Source: Myxococcus sp. CA023
GTDB lineage: Bacteria > Myxococcota > Myxococcia > Myxococcales > Myxococcaceae
Assembly: GCF_010998615.1 (NCBI RefSeq)
Contig: NZ_JAAEAH010000006.1
Location: forward strand, 1 to 64,000
Length of the DNA stretch: 64,000 nt
Reading direction: 5' to 3'
The first letter of the stretch is position 1. The number at the start of each line of letters is the position of its first letter. Of the stretch, positions 45,634-53,200 are shown one piece after another. The notes beneath the pieces are model-generated. The model had not been told where the DNA came from. It searched no databases and was given only the letters and a program-made list of their open reading frames with translations. The position numbers were made by a program, and so were the translations under genes.

Positions 45634-46149
45634 CTACAGGCGGACCTGGAGCTCGTAGCGGCGGTTCTTCGCCTTCTTGGCGGCGGTGTCGTCGGGCTTC
45701 ACCAGCGGCTTCTCGGAGCCGTAGCCCACGGCGATGATTTCGCCACGGGGGATGCCGCGCGCGATGAGCTCCTTGACGATGGTCTCCGCGCGCTGCTCGC
45801 TGAGCTTCTTGTTCTTGGCCGCGTCACCGGTGGAGTCGGTGTGGCCGGAGACCTCGAACTTGTAGGTCTTCACGCCGGCGGCGACGAGCTGCTTCTTGGC
45901 GTCGACGAGCGCGTTGGTCAGCTTCTTGAGCTTGGCGTCGCAGCCGGCATCGAGCTGAGCGGTGCCTGTCTTGAAGCTGCACTGGTTCTGCCGGCCCTCG
46001 TCCATCAGCTTGGTGTTGACGCGCTTCTCCACGGCGGACTTGCCGGCATCGCCCGCGGCCTTGGTGAGGGCGCCGAACCCGCCCTGCGCGGAGGCCACGC
46101 CGGGAAGGGTGAGTAGCGACACGGTGATGCACAGGGCCTTGAGCTTCAT
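45634..46149 (-). CDS. Small OmpA/MotB-domain protein
   Basis: A 171-residue exported protein with signal peptide MKLKALCITVSLLTLPGVASA. After a short linker with two cysteines (NQCSFKTGTAQLDAGCD) comes the peptidoglycan-binding OmpA domain: KFEVSGHTDSTGDAAKNKKLSEQRAETIV and IAVGYGSEKPLV, ending NRRYELQVRL. It has no beta-barrel, so it is a periplasmic cell-wall-binding protein. Single gene, divergent from the dGTPase gene. Confidence 0.92.
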   Translation of the reverse strand: MKLKALCITVSLLTLPGVASAQGGFGALTKAAGDAGKSAVEKRVNTKLMDEGRQNQCSFKTGTAQLDAGCDAKLKKLTNALVDAKKQLVAAGVKTYKFEVSGHTDSTGDAAKNKKLSEQRAETIVKELIARGIPRGEIIAVGYGSEKPLVKPDDTAAKKAKNRRYELQVRL

Positions 46150-46305
46150 ACGTGAGGACGCCTCCGTTGGATGGGCGGTGTTCGCCTGGGGGAAGGCTGC
46201 CCGGGGGCCGCGCCTTCGTCCAGCGGCGCGGTGTCTCTTGGGAGGGGTGGCGGGGGCCCGTCCGCCCGGCCGGTAAAACTTGCCTCGGTGCGTGAGGGGA
46301 GCAGC

Positions 46306-47814
46306 ATGTCACCCCGGGTCCCTTCGCACAGCGAGGCAGGCGTGAGCAGCAGCAGTCGAACGGAGCGTTGGCGGCGGCTTCTTTCAGGTTACCGGGTGGG
46401 CTCGGAGAAGAAGCCGGTGGAGGAGCCGGCGCCCGTCCTGAGTGACATGGACGCGCTGCTCCAGGACGAGCGGACCGACTACGACCGGGACTATGACCGC
46501 ATCGTCTTCTCCGCGGAGTTCCGTTGCCTGCACGACAAGACGCAGGTGTTTCCGCTGTCCACGAGCGACTACACGCGCACGCGGCTGACCCACAGCATCG
46601 AGGCTTCCTGTGTCGGGCGCTCGCTGGGGAATCTGGCGGGACGGGGACTGCGGGCGCGCGACGTCATGGTGAATCCCTCGCACCTGGGCACCATCGTTGC
46701 GGCGGCGTGCCTGGCGCATGACATTGGCAATCCGCCCTTCGGCCACTCCGGCGAGGCGGCCATCCAGCATTGGGTGTCACAGCGGCTGGCGCGGCCCGGT
46801 GCCGAGGTGGACGGGCGGAAGAGCCCCTTCGAGAAGGTGGAGCAGTGGCAGGACCTGGAGGACTTCGAAGGTAACGCGCAGGGCTTCCGCATTCTCAACC
46901 GGCTCCAGTCGCGCGAGCGGCGGGGCGGCTTGCGCTACACCGCGGCGACGTTGGGTGCGATGAGCAAGTACCCGCGCGCGTCGGTGCTGCCGGGCGGGCG
47001 TGAGCGGGACAAGGCTCGCGTGTCGGAGAAGAAGTTCGGTTACTTCCAGGACGACGAGGCTCTGGCGCTGGAGGCGTACCGCGCTGTGGGCCTGGTGGAG
47101 CGGGAGACTGGGGTGTTCTCCCGGCATCCGCTGGCGTTCCTCGTCGAGGCGGCGGATGACATCTGCTACGCGGTCATCGACCTGGAGGACTCGGCGAAGC
47201 TGGGGCTGATTCCCATCAAGGATGCGTGTGAGCTGCTGGACGCGGTGCTGCCTCGTCCGGTGAAAGGGCCCGTGCGCCCGCCGCCGTCGCATCCGGAGAC
47301 ACGGCTGGCTCAGGCGCGTGCGCGGGCCATTGGCGAGCTCATCCAGGCCTCCGTGAAGGTGTTTCTGGAGAACGTGGAGGCGATGGAAGACGGGAAGTGG
47401 GAGACGCCGTTGGCCTCCGCGCGGGACGACGTGGCGAAGCCGCTGAAGGCCATCCGCAACCTCACGCGGCGCTACGGCTATGAAAGCGAGCGCGTGCTCC
47501 AGATTGAGAGCGCGGGTTTCAAGACGCTGGGCGGATTGCTGGACATGTTCGCGATGGCGGTCGTCACCGACACGCCGAACCGCGAGGAGAAGAAGCTGCG
47601 GCAATTGCTGCCACTGGACCTCTTCCAGCGTCCGGAGCACATCCGGGACACTGCGGAAGAGCCCGCGTCCCGGGACGAAGCCATCACCGAGGCGGTGGCT
47701 CGTCTGTCGAAGTACCAGCGCTTGCTGTGCGTGACGGACTACATCTCCGGCATGACGGACGGCTTCGCCGTGGAGCTGTTCCAACGGCTGTCAGGCATCA
47801 AGCTGCCGACGTAG
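46306..47814 (+). CDS. dgt: Deoxyguanosinetriphosphate triphosphohydrolase (dGTPase-type HD protein)
   Basis: A 502-residue HD-domain enzyme cleaving dNTPs to nucleoside and triphosphate. The HD metal motif is spread over RLTHSIEAS, CLAHDIGNPPFGHSGE and EAADDICYAV. SAEFRCLHDKTQVFPL is the dGTPase signature. Length is closer to the E. coli Dgt type than to the short SAMHD1-like ones. Start at ATG 46306, where the family alignment begins, preceded by GAGGGGAGCAGC. It may control dNTP pools or act against phages. Confidence 0.92.
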   Translation: MSPRVPSHSEAGVSSSSRTERWRRLLSGYRVGSEKKPVEEPAPVLSDMDALLQDERTDYDRDYDRIVFSAEFRCLHDKTQVFPLSTSDYTRTRLTHSIEASCVGRSLGNLAGRGLRARDVMVNPSHLGTIVAAACLAHDIGNPPFGHSGEAAIQHWVSQRLARPGAEVDGRKSPFEKVEQWQDLEDFEGNAQGFRILNRLQSRERRGGLRYTAATLGAMSKYPRASVLPGGRERDKARVSEKKFGYFQDDEALALEAYRAVGLVERETGVFSRHPLAFLVEAADDICYAVIDLEDSAKLGLIPIKDACELLDAVLPRPVKGPVRPPPSHPETRLAQARARAIGELIQASVKVFLENVEAMEDGKWETPLASARDDVAKPLKAIRNLTRRYGYESERVLQIESAGFKTLGGLLDMFAMAVVTDTPNREEKKLRQLLPLDLFQRPEHIRDTAEEPASRDEAITEAVARLSKYQRLLCVTDYISGMTDGFAVELFQRLSGIKLPT

Positions 47815-47957
47815 TAGATGTGACGTGTATCAGCTTGGTCACGAAGGCTGCCTCAGGGCTGCTGCAGCCTGATGTACATGCTGCTGTGGCTTGCTCCTTT
47901 CCTGGCCGGCACTTTCCGATAGGGGCAGGGGTCTGCAGCTGGGGTCGGATTGGACTA

Positions 47958-49175
47958 AACGCCCGATCATGAATCTCGCACGCGCTCAGGCGGCGCGCCG
48001 CAGATGGACCTTGCGGAGGATAGGACTGGCACGCCGCTGGGCGTTGCGAGCGTGCAGGTAGGCATGGACGCGCCGCATGAGCTTCTGGAGGGTGCGGCAG
48101 CGATGGTTGCGAGTGACGTTGGCGTGGAGGTCCAGCCAGACGCGCTCAATGCGATTGGCGTCCGGGCAGTAAGTCGGCAGGAAGTGGAGGACAATCCGGC
48201 CACCGAGTTGCTTGAGCGCCTTTCTCGTCTTCTGGCTGCTGTGGATGGAGGCGTTGTCCAGGATGAGGTGGATTCGTGGGGCGCCAGGGTACTCACCGGT
48301 GATGCGCCAAAGCAGTTGGATGAAGAGTGGGCTGGCCTTCGACTTGCCTTCCATCCAGGTGAGGCGGCCCGTCTTCGAGTCCAGGGCGCCGGCCAGGTAT
48401 CGCTTCTTGTTGTTGCCTGGCGTGAGCACCACCTGGCGCTGGCCGGGCAGGCACCAGTCACGTCCCACCTTCGGATTGAGATGGATGTCCACCTCGTCCA
48501 CATGGAGGACCGGCTCGTTGGACCGGGCACATGCTTCCAGGCACCGCAACTCGAAGAGACTCCGGCGCCGCTTCCAGCCCGGCCAAGGGCAGCCCACCAC
48601 GGGTTTGGCCACCTTCAGGCTCGCACCGAGGGTGGCAAGCGCACGGCCCATGGTGGCAACCGACACCCGCGCCAGGCCCCGGCGCTCCATCTCCAGCGCG
48701 AGCAACTCCCGTGTCCACGTCGGGCGGCACCAGCCCACCTCTTCGGGAGTACCCGCCAGCACGCGCGAGAGAATGGCGGGGAAGCGCTCATCCACCTTCA
48801 CCTCGCCATTGGCCGCCCTGCGGTCCAACAGGGCTTTACGCCGTCCCGTCCGGTAGCGATTGACCGCGGAGACAACCGTAGAGGCGGCGCACGCCAGAGC
48901 GCGCGCTACCTGCCTGCACGATTCGCCGCACGACACTCCCACCACCGCCATGCACCGCCGCAGGGTGAGCGGGCAGCCGCTCCTTTCACTCCAGCGAATG
49001 AGAGAGCGGCGCTGCAGCCGTGAAAGACGGGGACTACCTTTGTCCCTGGGCGGGGCCTTTCTGATTCCTGGTCTTCTGCGCACACAGAGCCGAACGGGAT
49101 GTGCCTCTGCCTCTTTCTGTCGCCCCGCGCGCCCGCCCGCTCACCAACCGCGTTCGAGAATCACGCGCGGTGGTT
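47958..49175 (-). mobile_element. Complete IS630-type insertion sequence (1218 bp)
   Basis: The element carries one IS630-type transposase gene. Its ends are inverted repeats: CTAAACGCCCGATCATGAAT... at 47955-47984 matches the reverse complement of 49150-49179 at 23 of 30 positions, counting the flanking TA. A TA dinucleotide borders both ends (47956-47957 and 49176-49177), the target duplication expected for IS630/Tc1-mariner elements. Removing the element joins two in-frame parts of a winged-helix gene. Confidence 0.85.
47986..49083 (-). CDS. IS630 family transposase
   Basis: A 365-residue DDE transposase. The N-terminal half has two helix-turn-helix segments (SCRQVARALACAASTVVSAVNRY, VSVATMGRALATLGASLKV). 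The catalytic residues are visible as the first Asp in VLHVDEVDIHLNP, the second in LILDNASIHSS and the Glu in CPDANRIERVWLDLH. The frame is intact, so the element may still move. The ATG at 49083 is the only long-frame start before the helix-turn-helix region. Confidence 0.92.
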   Translation of the reverse strand: MRRRPGIRKAPPRDKGSPRLSRLQRRSLIRWSERSGCPLTLRRCMAVVGVSCGESCRQVARALACAASTVVSAVNRYRTGRRKALLDRRAANGEVKVDERFPAILSRVLAGTPEEVGWCRPTWTRELLALEMERRGLARVSVATMGRALATLGASLKVAKPVVGCPWPGWKRRRSLFELRCLEACARSNEPVLHVDEVDIHLNPKVGRDWCLPGQRQVVLTPGNNKKRYLAGALDSKTGRLTWMEGKSKASPLFIQLLWRITGEYPGAPRIHLILDNASIHSSQKTRKALKQLGGRIVLHFLPTYCPDANRIERVWLDLHANVTRNHRCRTLQKLMRRVHAYLHARNAQRRASPILRKVHLRRAA

Positions 49176-49378
49176 TAGCCTTCATCTACGCCTATACCAA
49201 GCTCAACCGGCGCCCTCCCGCGGTGGCCGACATGCAGCGCTACTTCGGCACCACTCCGCCCACCGTCTACCGAATGGTGCTTGAGCTTGAACGCCGAGGG
49301 CTCATCCGGCGCAGCGCCGGACAGGCCCGCAGCATCGAACTGCTCCTGGCTCCGGAACTTCTGCCCGCCCTGCACTGA
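49176..49378 (+). pseudogene. Winged-helix DNA-binding gene split by IS630 (3' part)
   Basis: From the IS border the frame reads AFIYAYTKLNRRPPAVADMQ, then YFGTTPPTVYRMVLELERRGLI and a 20-residue tail, a LexA-like N-terminal winged-helix domain. No start codon fits next to it. If the IS and one TA are removed, the left flank reads in the same frame (PIGAGVCSWGRIG at 47916-47954, then L from CTA) straight into this part. The start of the original gene is unclear; candidates are GTGs near 47820-47890. Confidence 0.7.
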
Positions 49379-49662
49379 GCAGTCCCAAAGCCAGCCGGTC
49401 AGAACCTCTGTGCTTAGGTACTAGGCCCCCATATTGGCACGCTGGGTGAGATTTGGTTCACCGGGATGTGGATCAGCGAGCACTTGCTGTTCTTTTACAT
49501 CGGGGGTGGATTGGTTTTTGTTGTGATATGGCGGCGTTGTTGAGGCGTTTGAGTCGACGAGGCGCACGTCGAGGACGGGGTTGCGCGCTCGGAGTGACTT
49601 CTGAGAGGTTAGTGGTTCGGCGCATCCGTCCAGGTCCGTCCAGTCAGCGTTGGAGTTTTCAA

Positions 49663-50121
49663 ATGATGCAGCGGTGTAATCCATCATCCGCTTGTTCGAG
49701 TCATCGGATCGTCGCCTCTTTGATTAGCGTGCGCTCATGGGCCGTCGTGGCGGCCGGGATGGTTTTGGGGGCGTGCTGGGAAGACAAGCGGGTGGAATCG
49801 GTGCAGCCCGCCTTGGTGCCGCCGATCACTGAGCATCGAAAGTTGCAGGTAGGGAGCGGCACCGGGAAGGTGGGCATGGATTGCTCCGCAGGAGGGGCTT
49901 CGGATTGCGAAACGAAGCTGTGTCTTCAGTCAACGAATGTGAAGACCCTGTCTGCGGGGCGTGCGGGGGGGTATGTCTGCAGCACGCCGTGTGCGACCCG
50001 AGCCCAGTGTCCAGAAGAATGGATCTGTGTCCAATTTTACCCTGGTGAAGGAGGTCGTGCCTGTGTGCCACCTCATGGCTGGGCGCCTCATGCTGCCAAT
50101 TTTCAAGCGGGCACCCGCTGA
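49663..50121 (+). CDS. Cysteine-rich lipoprotein preceding the RHS gene
   Basis: A ~152-residue exported protein with hydrophobic segment SWAVVAAGMVLGAC ending in lipobox LGAC. The mature part has about ten cysteines (GMDCSAGGASDCETKLCLQ, GYVCSTPCATRAQCPEEWICVQF), a pattern seen in small disulphide-rich secreted proteins of myxobacteria. No family name can be given. The start is uncertain: ATG 49663 or GTG 49729. It ends 83 bases before the RHS start and shares the island's lower G+C, so it may be part of the same secreted system. Confidence 0.65.
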   Translation: MMQRCNPSSACSSHRIVASLISVRSWAVVAAGMVLGACWEDKRVESVQPALVPPITEHRKLQVGSGTGKVGMDCSAGGASDCETKLCLQSTNVKTLSAGRAGGYVCSTPCATRAQCPEEWICVQFYPGEGGRACVPPHGWAPHAANFQAGTR

Positions 50122-50204
50122 GACAATTGTCATCTCTGGTTATTGGTGCCTTGACGTTTGATACATCGTCGCAAGGTAGGCGACGCCTCTTATTTGAGGT
50201 CTTT

Positions 50205-53200
50205 GTGAAAATTTATTGGTGGCTGTGCCGTAGATCAGGTCTTGGGCTGTTTTTTCTGTTGGTAGGGTTGTTTACTGTCCCCGCTGAGGCGCAAATTGAC
50301 TATTGCATCCCTACAGGCGGCACCTGTGGTGATGGCATACCGGTCATGCATTTGTGGAACTGTCCCTGTGATGGCTCTGATTGCGCGAGGGTGTGCAGTA
50401 ATAATCAGACAAACCCTGACGGGACATGCGTGAGCGCCATCACCTGCACGCCAGTAGGAACCTGTCAGCAGGTGGCGAACCAGTTCAAGAGAGGGAGTTG
50501 TCCGAACTGGCCCTGTCAGCCTGGGAATGGCTGTGTCTCTGATGGTTGTTCGGGGACTTGTGTTTTTGATCCGATGTATAGTGTATCGGATGAGGGAGTG
50601 CAGTCATCGGAGCCAAAGGTGTATTGCGATGTCTCGTCGTGTGCTCAGTCGGACTGTCGCGATTCGCACTGTATTTGCTCTTCATCGGGAACCCCACTCC
50701 CCGTAGCGGGCGATCCCGTGGACATGACGCGTGGTACCAGTGTGTTGTGGGCAAGTGACTTTGGTGATTCACGGGACAACATTTCGGTGGGATTCTCCCG
50801 GAGTTATGTGTCGGGCCAGGGGATCCCAAGCCTACCGGCAAACATTGAATCGCCCCAGGGGGGCGCGGGTGTCGTCCCTGTTGCCTACACGCAAGCGCCT
50901 AAACCGTTTGGCTCGGCACCGGCTAATTTGCGCACCGCACTATGGACGCACGGCCTTTGGAGCTATGTGCGTGAAGATTCGCACTATTACATTTTGAAAC
51001 GCGGCAACGGGGCTGAGCTTCACTTCACTCCTTGCGAAAATGTACCGTGCTGGGCAGGAAAACGCTCGAGCGAATCTGCTGGCGATAAACTCCAGCGCAC
51101 CGCACAGGGGTTTGTGTTGGTGACTTCGTCAGGTGAACGTCATATCTACGCTGCGCCTTGGGCCGAAGAAGATGCCCCGGTGACGCCAAGTCATTATTTT
51201 TTGTCTCGCATTGAGGCCTCGAGCGGGAAGGTGCTCGCCGACGTGACGTATGCGTTGCCGCCAGGGTTGTCCTGTGTTCAGGGGACGGTCGCTGGTAGCG
51301 AAGGTGTGCCATATCTGTCGCAAGTGACACTGCCCAATGGAGTCGGCCTACGGTTGGAGTACGTGAAGTTGGGCAGTTCGACGGGGTATGCCCAATGTGT
51401 GGTGCGCCATTTGTACCGTCGAGCCACGCTTGCATCTGGAGTTGTTCATGAGCAGTTGCGCGCTACATATTATTATGAAGAACTCGCGGGGATTGAGTCG
51501 GCTGGACTGCTATCCAGGGTCGCGTTCTCTTCGGGGGAAGAGGATACGTATCAGTATCCGGAAGGAAGCCTCCTGGTGTCGCGCTCCGATGTACTGGTAG
51601 CTCACCATTCATACGACTCTACAGGACGAGTTACGGCTGCAAATGAAGCAGACGTTCAGCTTGAGATCGGTAACTCAAATCGATCTGCCTGTCCCTCAGG
51701 TCTCAATTGCTGCGGAACACAGTATACACGCCGACGCGCTTCCGATGTGACCGCGCACACAGGAAGGTTGAGTGCGGCAAAGTCGAATCTCGTACGCGAT
51801 TATGACTTTGTTTCGGGCGTGAGTTCGGGGGCGAATCAAACTCTGCTGAGGGTGTCCGAATCGTGCTTCAATGGTGGATGCAGCCCAGGCACGATTCGCT
51901 ACGACTGGACTTGTGGGAGCCCTGGAGAACCCCCGGTTCTCAAGGGGATTCAGGATAAACGAAGCAACTGGACCGTTTTTGATTACGCTTTCGTCACGGA
52001 CTCCTCGGGAACAGTACGGCCGGAAAAGCGAACGGAGCACAAGGGAGCTCTCCATCAAGATGGCGGCGTAGCGCTAGAAGAAGCGAACTTCTCCTACGTT
52101 TATGACGATGCGAACCAGCAACTGCCTTCTATCTCTGAGCGCGATAGCTTGTTGATGCCGTCGAATGGCAAAGCACGTAGGGTCACTCGCTATGCGCCCG
52201 GTACCTCCCGCGTTACCGCAGTTCTGGAGTCCGGATGGACACGCATTTTCAACTCCGACACAGGGAATTGGAGCGACGAATTGCGCGTTCGTGGCACTTT
52301 CTATTTTTCGGCACGAACCGAGGGGGACACGACGCCCGACCCTGAAGGTCGTACGCTAGAAGAGCATGGCCCGTGCTGGGTAGAGAGTGAGAGTGCCACG
52401 GATTGCCCAGCAGGTGAAGGCTACAAGACTGTGCGCTACCACTACTGGCAGCAGAATGCCGGCTGGCCTCGGGCAGGTCGGTTGAGCGAAATCAGGGAGT
52501 CAGGGCCAAGCGTAGCTCCCTTGGCCACCTACGTCGACTATGCCTTCGACACCACAACCGGCGAGGAAGTGTCTACGCAGACGGATGCGAGCGGAGTGGT
52601 GAGAGAGTCGCGCTCCCTCAATGGGCGCTTGGTGAGTACTCGTGCCCTGCCGGGCAGCGGCGCAACTGCCGTAGTAACCACATACGGATACGACTCCGCG
52701 GGGCGCCTGACATGGACACGATTGCCGGAAGGCAACTACGAGGTGACTTGCTACCGGACCGGCACGCCGTCGGCAGCCTGCGCGGGAGGAAGCATGACGT
52801 CGAAGCTTCAGTGGCGCGCAAAGTCCGCCGTAGTGGATGGGGCTACGTGGAGCGAAAAGGTGACGTACTCGTATTGGGAGGACGGAACCCTGCAGCATGA
52901 GCGGCACCTGGATGCGGCAGGGGTCGTTCGTCTCGTCCGTGGCTATTCAGCAGATGCTCACCGCAGGCCCACGATGAAGTCGTGGGGAGAGCCCTACAGT
53001 GTCACGCGAGGCCGACGCTACGACGCGAATGATAACTTGGCTGGCGTAGGGAGTGGCACCTTCGCGAACTGCACCAGTGGTACTGCTATATGCAATAGCA
53101 TGGTGTATGATCGGGCGAATCGCCTGAGTCGAGTTGATGACTATCCTACGAATGTCGTTGCGGACAGCCATCGTACCTGCTTCAAGCATGATCGGCACGG

